From Sphingobium sp. (lineage in GTDB: Bacteria > Pseudomonadota > Alphaproteobacteria > Sphingomonadales > Sphingomonadaceae): 64,000 nt of DNA. Within the stretch, counting starts at the first letter, position 1, and each line of letters starts with the position of its first letter. Location: NCBI RefSeq assembly GCF_003248505.1, contig NZ_QFOA01000009.1:1-64000 (forward strand), given 5' to 3'. Of the stretch, positions 1-7,828 are shown one piece after another. Below the pieces are notes generated by a model. The model saw only the letters and a program-made list of their open reading frames with translations, did no database searches and was not told the origin of the DNA. The position numbers and the translations under genes are program-made.

Positions 1-1
1 C

Positions 2-1210
2 TGGGACCCTGTGGAAAATGCGTCGCTCATGCCCTGGCTCGCCGCGACGGCACTGCTGCACAGCGTCACCGTGCTGGCGACGCGGGACTCCCTGCGGGCG
101 TGGACGGTGATGCTGGCGGTCGTCGCCTTCTCCATGTCGATGGTCGGCACTTTCCTGGTGCGGTCGGGCATATTGACCAGCGTCCATGCCTTCGCCGTCG
201 ATCCCGAACGGGGCAGCTTCATCTTGGCGCTGCTTGCCATCTATATCGGTGGGGCGCTGGCTTTATTCGGCTGGCGCATAGGATCGGTCAAGGAAGGCCA
301 GCTATTTGAATGGGTTAGCCGAGAGTCTTTCCTCGTCGTCAACAATCTCCTGCTGTCGGTGATCCTCGGCATCGTTCTGATCGGGACGCTCTATCCGCTG
401 ATGACCGAAGCCTTCGGGCACAAGGTATCGGTGGGCGCACCCTATTTCGACCGGGTCGCCGGTCCCCTGGCGCTCGCGCTGATGGTGGCGATGGCGGCGG
501 GACCGTTGATGCGCTGGCGGCGCGACGATCTGCGCCCACTCTTGCGCCGACTGGCGCTGCCGCTGATGATTGCGTTCCTGCTGTCTACTTCGCTGTTCGC
601 TTTTGCAGGTAACCGCATCGGCTGGCTTCCCGCACTCGGCCTCATCGTCGCTGGTGGCGTCGGCGTGTCGAGCATCCTGCCGCTTTGGCGACGCAAGCTG
701 CGGCGCACCCCGTTGTTCACCTGGGGCATGGTGATCGCGCATCTGGGCTGCGCCGTCAGCTTGGCGGGAATGGCCAGCGATTCGGCCTTCACGAGCGAGA
801 AGCTCGTCGCGGCAAGGCCCGGCGATACGATCCGAACCTCAGGGTGGACGCTGCGCTTCCTTGGCATCACGCCGTTGGCGGGAGACAATTGGACCGCGCT
901 TCAGGCCGACATGCAGGTCGATCGTGGCGGCGCACCGGTTCTGATCCATCCCCAGTCGCGCTTCTTCGCCTCACCCCCGACCACCACGACCGAAGCGGCG
1001 CTGCTTACCCGCTGGAACGGTCAGCTTTATGTGGTGCTAGGCGAAGAGGTCGACGGCGGGCGCTGGCAATTGCGCATCTGGTGGAAGCCCTTCGTCACCC
1101 TGATCTGGCTTGGCGGGGCCATGATCGCGCTGGGCGGCGCACTGGCGCTGGTCGGTCGCGAAAAGCGCGGCTGGATCGCCCGGTGGCAGGCGCGAAAGGC
1201 TGCGCTGTGA
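2..1210 (+). CDS. ccmF: Cytochrome c maturation protein CcmF, 3' part (5' end outside window)
   Basis: The frame is already open at the left edge and gives the last 402 residues of CcmF, the membrane haem lyase subunit that attaches haem to apocytochrome c in the periplasm. The first residues read WDPVENASLMPW, the conserved end of the WWD haem-handling domain. Several hydrophobic segments follow, then a periplasmic stretch (about residues 255-355) and a last membrane helix before a basic tail. The stop overlaps the GTG of the next gene, as expected for a translationally coupled ccm operon. Only the N-terminal part is missing because of the window boundary; I see no sign of damage. Confidence 0.95.
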   Translation, partial: WDPVENASLMPWLAATALLHSVTVLATRDSLRAWTVMLAVVAFSMSMVGTFLVRSGILTSVHAFAVDPERGSFILALLAIYIGGALALFGWRIGSVKEGQLFEWVSRESFLVVNNLLLSVILGIVLIGTLYPLMTEAFGHKVSVGAPYFDRVAGPLALALMVAMAAGPLMRWRRDDLRPLLRRLALPLMIAFLLSTSLFAFAGNRIGWLPALGLIVAGGVGVSSILPLWRRKLRRTPLFTWGMVIAHLGCAVSLAGMASDSAFTSEKLVAARPGDTIRTSGWTLRFLGITPLAGDNWTALQADMQVDRGGAPVLIHPQSRFFASPPTTTTEAALLTRWNGQLYVVLGEEVDGGRWQLRIWWKPFVTLIWLGGAMIALGGALALVGREKRGWIARWQARKAAL

Positions 1211-1734
1211 GGAAGTGGCTGATCTGGACGCCCTTCGTCCTCTTCCTCGCCTTCATCGGCCTGTTCGCTAGCGGGCTGTTCCAGCCCGACGATCGCATCG
1301 TCCATTCGCGGCTGGTGGGGCAGCCCTTGCCCGCCTTCGCCCTCCCGCCCGCCGCCAGCGACCGCCCAGGCCTTACCAGCGCGCAGGTCGCCACCGGCAA
1401 GCCCCGCCTGCTCAACATATTTGCCAGTTGGTGCGTGCCCTGTGCTGCCGAAGCCCCGCAATTGATGGCGTTGAGGCAGGCCGGGGTCGAGATCGACGCC
1501 ATCGCCATCCGTGACGCCCGCCCGGATGTCGACCGCTTCCTCTCCCGCTACGGCAATCCCTATGCGCGCATAGGACTGGACGCGCGCAGCGCTGTTCAGA
1601 TCGCGCTCGGTTCGTCCGGCGTTCCCGAAAGCTTCATCGTCGATTCGCAAGGGCGCATCGCCTATCAGCATATCGGCGATATCCGTGCCGACGACGTGCC
1701 GATGATCCTCGACCGCCTGAAAGCCGCGCGGTGA
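1207..1734 (+). CDS. ccmG: Thiol:disulfide interchange protein CcmG/DsbE
   Basis: A 175-residue membrane-anchored thioredoxin-fold protein that keeps the apocytochrome c haem-binding cysteines reduced. An N-terminal membrane anchor (about residues 4-24) precedes a periplasmic domain with the redox motif CVPC at residues 76-79 in the context ASWCVPC, and the cis-proline loop GVPE near residue 139. I chose the GTG at 1207 because it overlaps the ccmF stop (GTGA) and gives the usual family length; the frame is open further upstream but only as antisense-like sequence within ccmF. It is followed by ccmH with another 4-base overlap. Confidence 0.95.
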   Translation: MRKWLIWTPFVLFLAFIGLFASGLFQPDDRIVHSRLVGQPLPAFALPPAASDRPGLTSAQVATGKPRLLNIFASWCVPCAAEAPQLMALRQAGVEIDAIAIRDARPDVDRFLSRYGNPYARIGLDARSAVQIALGSSGVPESFIVDSQGRIAYQHIGDIRADDVPMILDRLKAAR

Positions 1735-2141
1735 AGCGTCTACTTGCCCTTTTCCTCCTGGCGCTCGCCTCGCCGCTGGCCGCCCAGTCGGCCCTGCCGC
1801 CCGCGCCTTGGGCCAACCGGCAGATACCCGACGCCGACAGGGAGGCGAAAGCCAAGGCGCTGATGGAAACGATCCGCTGCCTCACCTGCCAGAGCCAGTC
1901 CATCGCCGATTCGAACGCCAGCATGGCCGGCGACATGCGTTCGCAGATCAGGGAGCGCATCATGGCGGGTGAGCGGCCCGAGGCGATTCGCGCCTGGCTT
2001 GTCGACCGCTATGGCGACTGGGTGAGTTACGAACCGACCGCTGCGCCGATCCTCTGGCCTCTCTGGGCCGCGCCGTTGTTCCTGCTGGCAGTGGGGCTGT
2101 TCCTGATGCGTCGCCGGATCGGCGGCAGGAGGCGCCTATGA
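1731..2141 (+). CDS. ccmH: Cytochrome c maturation protein CcmH (apocytochrome thiol reductase)
   Basis: A 136-residue protein with a signal peptide (residues 1-19), the redox pair C50-x2-C53 in the motif RCLTCQSQSIADSN, and one C-terminal transmembrane helix (about 103-125) ending in an arginine-rich tail. CcmH works with CcmG and CcmF to present reduced apocytochrome c for haem ligation. The GTG start overlaps the ccmG stop, and the end overlaps the start of the following ccmI-like gene. This is the short CcmH type, with the TPR part encoded separately. Confidence 0.95.
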   Translation: MKRLLALFLLALASPLAAQSALPPAPWANRQIPDADREAKAKALMETIRCLTCQSQSIADSNASMAGDMRSQIRERIMAGERPEAIRAWLVDRYGDWVSYEPTAAPILWPLWAAPLFLLAVGLFLMRRRIGGRRRL

Positions 2142-2782
2142 CAGGATGGCTGATCGCGCTGGGCCTTGTCGCGCTGGTGTTCGTCGCGCTGCTGTTGGTC
2201 GGTCGCATTCCCCGGTCGGCGCGGGAAGTGACGGCGGCAGCCTTGCTCATCGGGATGGCGGGCTATGCCTGGCAGGGGCGCGCCGATCTGCCGGGCGCGC
2301 CCAAGCAGCCACGGGAGGCAGAGGAAGACGCCTTCGACGAAAAGCTGGCGGAGCGCCGCCGCGGCCTTGCCGAACGCTTCGGCCCTGCCGCGCAATGGAT
2401 GATGCTGTCCGATGGACTGGCCCGCCAGGGGAAGACCAGGGAAGCGGCCAATGTCCTGTTGTCGGGCCTTCGTGCTTCGCCGAACGACCCCAGCCTCTGG
2501 CTCGGTCTCGGTAACGCTCTGGTCGCGCATGGCGATGGGGTCGTCTCGCCGGCGGCAGCCTTCGCCTATCGTCGGGCGCTGGCGATCGATCCGGACGGTC
2601 CCGCCCCCCGCTACTTCTACGGTCTCGCGCTGGCGCGCAGTGGGCAGTTGCAGCAAGCGCGCGACCTCTGGGCACCGCTCGTCGCCCGTGCCCCCAAGGA
2701 CAGTCAGTTGCGTGCGGAACTGGAAAGTGCAATCGGGCGTATCGACGCAATCCTGCGCAGCGGCGGCCCCGTCCCGCAATGA
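2138..2782 (+). CDS. ccmI: CcmI-like TPR protein, last gene of the ccm operon
   Basis: A 214-residue protein with two short hydrophobic segments at the N terminus (about residues 2-20 and 31-44), then a soluble region whose helical repeats resemble TPR units (about 75-200). This is the layout of CcmI, the apocytochrome c chaperone that binds the C-terminal helix of the substrate and delivers it to CcmH/CcmF. The ATG overlaps the ccmH stop (ATGA). It is shorter than enteric CcmI/CcmH fusions, as is common in alphaproteobacteria. Assignment rests on operon position plus TPR pattern; TPR sequence alone would not identify it. Confidence 0.85.
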   Translation: MTGWLIALGLVALVFVALLLVGRIPRSAREVTAAALLIGMAGYAWQGRADLPGAPKQPREAEEDAFDEKLAERRRGLAERFGPAAQWMMLSDGLARQGKTREAANVLLSGLRASPNDPSLWLGLGNALVAHGDGVVSPAAAFAYRRALAIDPDGPAPRYFYGLALARSGQLQQARDLWAPLVARAPKDSQLRAELESAIGRIDAILRSGGPVPQ

Positions 2783-2895
2783 GGCGGCGTCCTCCCGCGC
2801 GATTGCGCGGTATCGGGAGCCATGATAGGGGCCGCGAATGCAAGGGATGAGTCCCGTTTCAGCCTGGTGCTTCATGATCGTTCGGCCTGCCATCC

Positions 2896-4824
2896 GTGGC
2901 TGATCTTCTTCCCAATACCGCACGGACTGACGCGGACGATGAGTCCGCCGGTCACGGTCACGCGCGGCAGAAGGCGACGCTGAAGCTCGTCGTCGGCGCG
3001 ATCGGCATCGTCTTCGGCGATATCGGCACCAGTCCGCTCTATGCGTTCCGCGAAACCTTCGCGGGTCATCATCATCTCGACCTCGATCCCGATCATATCC
3101 TCGGCGTCATCAGCCTGATGTTCTGGTCGATGATGCTGGTCGTGACGCTGAAATATGTCAGCATCATCATGCGCGCCGACAACAAGGGCGAAGGTGGCAG
3201 CCTCGCTCTCCTGGCGCTTATCAACGGGCAGACCCGCACGCCGCGCTGGTCGCGCGGCATCGTGCTGCTGGGCGTGTTCGCGACCGCGCTTTTCTATGGC
3301 GACTCGATGATCACCCCGGCGGTGTCCGTCCTGTCGGCGGTGGAGGGGCTGGCCGTTTACAATACCGAACTGTCTCCGGCGATCCTGCCGGTGGCAATCC
3401 TCATCCTGCTCGGCCTGTTCTGGATCCAGGGGCTGGGTACGAACCGGGTGGCGACGCTGTTCGGGCCGGTGATGCTGCTCTACTTCGTGACGATCGCGGC
3501 GCTCGGCATCCTGTCGATCGTCAAGACGCCGGGCATCCTGTTTGCGCTGAACCCCTATTGGGCCTTCATGTTCTTCATGACCGATCCGCTGCCCGCCTTT
3601 CTGGCGCTGGGGTCGGTCGTGCTGGCGGTCACCGGGGCCGAAGCGCTCTATGCCGATATGGGGCATTTCGGACGCAACCCGATCCGGGTGTCCTGGATGT
3701 TCTTCGTCCTGCCTGCGCTGATGATGAATTATATGGGGCAGGGTGCTCTGCTCTATCGCGAAGGGGCAGCCGCCCTGCACAGCCCCTTCTACAATTTGGC
3801 GCCGCAATGGGGTCAGTTGCCGCTGGTGGTGCTGGCGACGCTCGCGGCGATCATCGCGTCGCAAGCGGTGATATCGGGCGCATTTTCCGTGACCCAGCAG
3901 GCGATCCAGCTCGGTTTCATGCCACGCCTGCGCATTGCGCACACCAGCGCGTCCACCGCCGGCCAGATCTATATCCCCCTCATCAACTGGGGGCTGATGG
4001 TCATGGTGATCCTACTGGTGTTGGTGTTCCAGACGTCGTCCAATTTGACCGCCGCCTATGGCATCGCCGTGACCGGCGCTATGTTCATCGACAATGTTTT
4101 ACTGACGGTGGTGCTGTTCCGTCTATGGCAGTGGAAATGGTATTATGCCGCGCCCCTGCTGACGATCTTCTACATCGTCGATGGCGCATATCTGGCCGCC
4201 AACCTGACCAAAGTGCCCGATGGCGGGTGGTTCCCGCTGCTCATTGGCTTCGTGGTGTTCACGCTGCTTACAACTTGGTCGCGGGGACGCCGACTAGTGC
4301 AGGATCGCCTGCGCGAAGCGGCGATGCCCATTCCTGTCTTCGTCGCGTCTGCCGCCAACAGCGCGGTTCGGGTGCCGGGGACTGCCGTCTTCATGACCTC
4401 GACCCCCGACGGCGTTCCCCACGCGCTGCTTCACAACCTCAAGCATAACAAAGTCCTGCATGAACGTGTGATCCTGCTCACGGTGAAGATCAAGGATGTC
4501 CCGGCGGTGGAGGACGACTGCCGCATCAAGATGGAGGATCTGGGGCGCGGTTTCTTCCGCCTTGTGCTCTATTACGGCTTTATGCAGGAACCCGATGTTC
4601 CCGCCGCGCTCAAGAATGTGACGGGTTGCGGGCAGGCGTTCCGCATGATGGACACCAGCTTCTTCCTCGCGCGCCAGACGCTGCTCGCTTCTGCCAAGCC
4701 CGGAATGCCGCTCTGGCGGGAAAAGATATTTGCCTGGATGCTGCGCAATGCGGAAAGTGCGATGGAGTTCTTCCGTTTACCCACCAACCGCGTCGTCGAA
4801 CTGGGTAGCCAGGTCGAAATCTGA
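2896..4824 (+). CDS. kup: Low-affinity K+/H+ symporter of the KUP family
   Basis: A 642-residue inner-membrane protein with about twelve hydrophobic helices in the first 430 residues and a soluble C-terminal domain. The family signature GDIGTSPLYA lies at residues 41-50. Kup/TrkD proteins take up potassium with protons. I used the GTG at 2896; no better in-frame start precedes the signature. The 113-base gap after ccmI holds an imperfect hairpin (2792-2819) without a T-tract. The gene stands alone; the following hsp20 is convergent. Confidence 0.95.
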   Translation: MADLLPNTARTDADDESAGHGHARQKATLKLVVGAIGIVFGDIGTSPLYAFRETFAGHHHLDLDPDHILGVISLMFWSMMLVVTLKYVSIIMRADNKGEGGSLALLALINGQTRTPRWSRGIVLLGVFATALFYGDSMITPAVSVLSAVEGLAVYNTELSPAILPVAILILLGLFWIQGLGTNRVATLFGPVMLLYFVTIAALGILSIVKTPGILFALNPYWAFMFFMTDPLPAFLALGSVVLAVTGAEALYADMGHFGRNPIRVSWMFFVLPALMMNYMGQGALLYREGAAALHSPFYNLAPQWGQLPLVVLATLAAIIASQAVISGAFSVTQQAIQLGFMPRLRIAHTSASTAGQIYIPLINWGLMVMVILLVLVFQTSSNLTAAYGIAVTGAMFIDNVLLTVVLFRLWQWKWYYAAPLLTIFYIVDGAYLAANLTKVPDGGWFPLLIGFVVFTLLTTWSRGRRLVQDRLREAAMPIPVFVASAANSAVRVPGTAVFMTSTPDGVPHALLHNLKHNKVLHERVILLTVKIKDVPAVEDDCRIKMEDLGRGFFRLVLYYGFMQEPDVPAALKNVTGCGQAFRMMDTSFFLARQTLLASAKPGMPLWREKIFAWMLRNAESAMEFFRLPTNRVVELGSQVEI

Positions 4825-4906
4825 CGATAGCAAGCAGCAAGAATATCCATGGGTCTGAAGGGCGCGCTGGCTTATGCCAGAGGGATGCGTTTGAAGTCCG
4901 GGCAGT

Positions 4907-4937
4907 AAAAGGGCGCGGCCTGTATCAGGTCGCGCCC
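4907..4937 (-). terminator. Rho-independent terminator of hsp20
   Basis: Bases 4911-4922 pair with 4926-4937 (12 pairs, one G-T, loop TAT). On the minus strand the stem is followed by TTTT (4910-4907). It lies 25 bases beyond the hsp20 stop and could also stop kup transcripts, but the plus-strand side has no T-tract. Confidence 0.75.
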
Positions 4938-4961
4938 CATCTGTCGCGAGGCTGTGGCCGG

Positions 4962-5426
4962 TCAGGCCGCGCTGCGATCCTGTGCGTTGATGTCGACCAA
5001 CTGACCTCCATTGATGGAGATCTTCTTGGGCTTCATCGCCTCAGGCACCTCGCGCACCAACTCGATGACGAGCAGGCCGTCAGCCAGATCCGCCTTTTCA
5101 ACCCGCACGAAATCGGCGAGTTCGAACCGGCGTTCGAAGCTGCGGTTCGCGATCCCGACGTGCAGGAACTTCGAACGGTCGCTCGACGCGTCATCCTTGC
5201 GGCCGATCACCTGGAGCAGGTTCTGTTGCGCGGTGATGTCGATCTCGTCCGATCGGAACCCGGCCACGGCCAGCGTGACGCGATACCGGTCTTCAGACAG
5301 GCGTTCGATATTGAAGGGCGGATAATTGTCGCTTTGCTGCAACCGGGCGTTATTTTCGATCAGGTCAAACAGACGATCGAAACCCACGGTCGAGCGGCGA
5401 TAGGGGGTCAGGTCAAAAGCACGCAT
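4962..5426 (-). CDS. Small heat-shock protein of the Hsp20/IbpA family
   Basis: A 154-residue alpha-crystallin-domain chaperone that holds unfolding proteins for later refolding. The domain runs from about residue 38 to 135 and includes the signature ADLADGLLVIELVREVPE near residue 115; the short N terminus MRAFDLTPY is typical of IbpA-type proteins. I chose the ATG at 5426 because it sits 9 bases after AGGGAG; in-frame ATGs at 5435 and 5432 lie too close to that ribosome-binding site, and the frame further upstream crosses the promoter. Regulation: a sigma-32-like promoter (5523-5550) and a leader that can fold over the start region. Confidence 0.95.
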   Translation of the reverse strand: MRAFDLTPYRRSTVGFDRLFDLIENNARLQQSDNYPPFNIERLSEDRYRVTLAVAGFRSDEIDITAQQNLLQVIGRKDDASSDRSKFLHVGIANRSFERRFELADFVRVEKADLADGLLVIELVREVPEAMKPKKISINGGQLVDINAQDRSAA

Positions 5427-5516
5427 TGTCATCATCTCCCTAAGAGCAAAATGATCATGCCGAACCCATAAGGCGTCCGGCGATACGATTGCCCGATCCC
5501 TTAAGGCGACCGGACG
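5424..5516 (-). promoter_or_regulatory. Candidate ROSE-like RNA thermometer in the hsp20 leader
   Basis: The leader of about 90 nt has two inverted-repeat systems on the minus strand. Near its 5' end, CGTCCGG (5516-5510) is complementary to CCGGACG (5480-5474). Near the start codon, GCATGATCAT (5460-5451) can pair with AUGAU (5435-5431) and AUGC (5426-5423), enclosing UUUGCUCU and the ribosome-binding site AGGGAG (5441-5436), with CUCU (5446-5443) able to pair with GGAG (5439-5436). The segment UUGCU facing the Shine-Dalgarno matches the U[U/C]GCU motif of ROSE thermometers that control hsp20 genes in alphaproteobacteria. The fold was drawn by eye; no energy calculation was made. Confidence 0.6.
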
Positions 5517-5522
5517 ATGACG

Positions 5523-5550
5523 ATATGGTTCGACGTTCCGGCGTTTCAAG
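5523..5550 (-). promoter_or_regulatory. Sigma-32 (RpoH)-type promoter of hsp20
   Basis: On the minus strand CTTGAAA (5550-5544) is followed after exactly 13 bases by AACCATAT (5530-5523). The heat-shock sigma consensus is CTTGAAA, 11-16 bases, CCCCATnT, so the -35 is perfect and the -10 matches at CCATnT. Transcription would start near 5516, right at the first leader hairpin. Confidence 0.8.
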
Positions 5551-5575
5551 ATGGAAGTTGCGACCGAAAAAGCAC

Positions 5576-5612
5576 AAAAAAACGCCCGGATCGCAGCTTT
5601 ACGATCCGGGCG
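5576..5612 (-). terminator. Strong intrinsic terminator upstream of hsp20
   Basis: Perfect 11-bp stem CGCCCGGATCG / CGATCCGGGCG (5583-5593 and 5602-5612, loop of 8) followed on the minus strand by TTTTTTT. On the plus strand there is no T-tract, so the direction is clear. It ends the candidate small RNA and insulates hsp20. Confidence 0.85.
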
Positions 5613-5740
5613 CTTAATGGACGATTGCTCGTCTCCCCCTTGGTCTGCCTCAACCGCTTCTCAGCCCCCTAAGCTCGAAGCGGGATGCAGTATCCCTGAA
5701 CCACGGCCTTTCACCTGTGCTTCGCTGATCTTGCTATGAC
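5576..5740 (-). ncRNA. Candidate structured small RNA with its own terminator
   Basis: No protein is credible here. Reading the minus strand from about 5740, there are successive hairpins: GGGAT/ATCCC (5695-5681), GCTTC-AGC/GCT-GAAGC with loop TTAGGGG (about 5681-5656), GACG/CGTC (about 5633-5620), then an 11-bp perfect stem (5612-5602 with 5593-5583) followed by seven Ts (5582-5576), a textbook intrinsic terminator. The terminator ends 26 bases before the hsp20 -35 box, so it closes an independent transcript. A possible -35/-10 pair GTGACA/CATAGC lies around 5755-5729 but is weak, so the 5' end is uncertain. I could not match it to 6S, SRP, tmRNA or another family I know. Confidence 0.5.
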
Positions 5741-5895
5741 CGGCGCGGGCCGGTGTCACGGGCAAAATCGGGCCGCTGTGATTTTCGATGCGGACATGTG
5801 GCGGCAATGCAACAATTCGGCAACGCTTGCCGTTATGCGCGACGCCTTCTAGACGGGGCGCCATCACTCCTTTCCGCAAAGGCCGCTCGCGCCGC

Positions 5896-7146
5896 ATGAT
5901 TCTGTCCCGCTACGAACGCATGATCGCAAAGCGCTATTTGCTGCCGGGGAAGGGGGAGGGGTTCATCTTCCTCGTCGCCGGCATCAGCCTCGTCGCGGTT
6001 ATGCTGGGCGTCGCTGCCCTTATCATCGTGATGAGCGTGATGAACGGCTTTCGGGCCGAACTGTTCGACAAGATCGTGGGGCTGAACGGCCACGCGGTGG
6101 TACAGGGATATGGCGGTCGCTTGCCGGACTGGCAATCGGTGTTGCGGGATGCGAAGGCGACACCGGGCGTTACCAGCGCGACTCCCCTGATCGAACAACC
6201 CTTGCTTGCAACGTTCGACGGGCGCGTGGAGGCTGTATTGGTGCGCGGCATGACCGTGCCGGACATCCGGGCGAATAAAACGCTCAAGGGGAAGGTGCTT
6301 TCGGGTAACCTCAACGCACTCACCGCCAACGCCGGAAAGATCGGCATCGGATCGAGGCTGGCGGAAAATCTGGGCATTCGTCTGGGCGACAGTCTGACGA
6401 TCATCAACCCCGCCGGGCGCTCCACGCCCTTCGGTACCGTCCCGCGCCAGATCAGCTATCAGGTCGCCGCCATTTTCGAAGTCGGCGTCTATGACTATGA
6501 CAAGGCGTTCGTCGTCATGCCGATCGAGGACGCGCAGACGCTGCTGCTGCTCAACGACGTCGTCAGCATGATCGAAGTCGAAACGGCCAACCCCGACAGG
6601 GTCGGAGAAATCCTCGCGCCGCTCGCCGGTAAGGTCGCTGGGCGCGCCGTCATCACCGATTGGCGGCAGATGAACGCCAGCCTGTTCGAGGCGCTGGCCG
6701 TCGAGCGCGTCGCGATGTTCGTCGTGCTGTCGATCATCGTTCTCGTGGCCGTGTTCAACATCCTCTCGTCGCTCATCATGCTGGTCCGCGCGAAGACCCG
6801 TGACATTGCCATTCTGCGCACGATGGGGGCGAGCCGTGGCGGACTGGTCAAGATTTTCATGACGGTTGGCGTCACCATCGGCGCGCTCGGCATGGCGGCG
6901 GGGATGGCGCTGGGCTTTACGTTCCTTTTCTTCCGCCAGAGCGTGGTGAATGCGATCCAGTTCGTGACCGGTCAGAATCTCTGGGACCCCTCGATCCGGT
7001 TCCTGACGGAGCTGCCTGCCAAACCCGACCCCGTGGAGATCGCCATCATCTGCGTCATGGCGCTGCTGTTCAGCTTCCTTGCAACGCTTTACCCGGCCTT
7101 CAAGGCTGCCAACACCGATCCTGTGCAGGTACTGCGTTATGAGTGA
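5896..7146 (+). CDS. lolC: Lipoprotein-releasing ABC transporter permease (LolC/LolE/LolF type)
   Basis: A 416-residue inner-membrane permease of the LolCDE system, which extracts outer-membrane lipoproteins from the inner membrane and passes them to LolA. The N-terminal helix (about residues 22-46) is followed by a large periplasmic domain and three C-terminal helices (about 268-292, 317-342, 372-398), the MacB/FtsX arrangement. I chose the ATG at 5896 (MILSRYERMIAKRYL), which matches the family N terminus; 36 further codons upstream look non-conserved. Only one permease gene is present next to lolD, consistent with a LolF-like homodimer in alphaproteobacteria (family knowledge). Confidence 0.93.
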   Translation: MILSRYERMIAKRYLLPGKGEGFIFLVAGISLVAVMLGVAALIIVMSVMNGFRAELFDKIVGLNGHAVVQGYGGRLPDWQSVLRDAKATPGVTSATPLIEQPLLATFDGRVEAVLVRGMTVPDIRANKTLKGKVLSGNLNALTANAGKIGIGSRLAENLGIRLGDSLTIINPAGRSTPFGTVPRQISYQVAAIFEVGVYDYDKAFVVMPIEDAQTLLLLNDVVSMIEVETANPDRVGEILAPLAGKVAGRAVITDWRQMNASLFEALAVERVAMFVVLSIIVLVAVFNILSSLIMLVRAKTRDIAILRTMGASRGGLVKIFMTVGVTIGALGMAAGMALGFTFLFFRQSVVNAIQFVTGQNLWDPSIRFLTELPAKPDPVEIAIICVMALLFSFLATLYPAFKAANTDPVQVLRYE

Positions 7147-7828
7147 CATTCTGAAAGTCGCAGGGCTTGCCCGCAGCTTCACCCAGGGCGGCGTCACAAT
7201 CGAAGTGCTTCGCGGCGTTAACCTGTCGGTCGGACCGGGGGAGATCGTCGCTCTGCTGGGACCATCGGGCTCGGGCAAATCGACCCTGCTTCAGGCGGTC
7301 GGCCTGCTGGAGGGCGGCTTCGACGGTTCGATCATGATCGCGGGCGAGGAAGCGGCCCGTCTCGACAATGACGGCCGCACCCGATTGCGGCGCGATGCTC
7401 TGGGATTCGTCTACCAGTTCCATCATCTCCTGCCCGATTTCAACGCAACGGAAAATGTCGTCCTGCCTCAGGTGATCCGCGACGTGGAACCTGCCGCGGC
7501 GCGCACCCGTGCCGAAACGCTGCTGACCGCGCTCGGCCTGGGTCATCGGCTGGATCATCGGCCCAGCCAGCTTTCGGGGGGCGAGCAGCAGCGTGTCGCT
7601 GTTGCACGTGCGCTCGCCAATCGACCGGCGCTGGTGTTGGCGGACGAACCTACCGGGAACCTTGACGAACGGACCGCTGACGTGGTGCTCGCCGAATTCC
7701 TGCGCCTCGTGCGACAGGAAGGGTCGGCGGCCCTTGTCGCCACTCATAATGAACGATTGGCCATGAAGATGGATCGAGTCGTGCGGCTCCACGAAGGCGT
7801 GCTGGAAGCGGCGTCAGGCAGCCTCTGA
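7139..7828 (+). CDS. lolD: Lipoprotein-releasing system ATP-binding protein LolD
   Basis: A 229-residue ABC ATPase that powers the adjacent permease. Walker A GPSGSGKST is at residues 41-49, the signature LSGGEQQRVA starts at 145, Walker B LVLADEP at 166, followed by TGNLD typical of the LolD/MacB/FtsE branch. The ATG overlaps the end of lolC by 8 bases (coupling). The 3' end overlaps the convergent diguanylate cyclase gene by 15 bases. Confidence 0.95.
   Translation: MSDILKVAGLARSFTQGGVTIEVLRGVNLSVGPGEIVALLGPSGSGKSTLLQAVGLLEGGFDGSIMIAGEEAARLDNDGRTRLRRDALGFVYQFHHLLPDFNATENVVLPQVIRDVEPAAARTRAETLLTALGLGHRLDHRPSQLSGGEQQRVAVARALANRPALVLADEPTGNLDERTADVVLAEFLRLVRQEGSAALVATHNERLAMKMDRVVRLHEGVLEAASGSL

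Noticed and set aside
2792..2819. Hairpin CTCCCG...CGGGAG after the ccm operon
   Set aside because: The inner pairing is imperfect and no T-tract follows on either strand, so I did not call a terminator or riboswitch.
5833..7278. A 481-codon minus-strand frame opposite lolC and lolD
   Set aside because: Composition is His/Arg/Asp-rich and low in hydrophobic residues, typical of antisense frames in GC-rich genes; lolC is clearly real.
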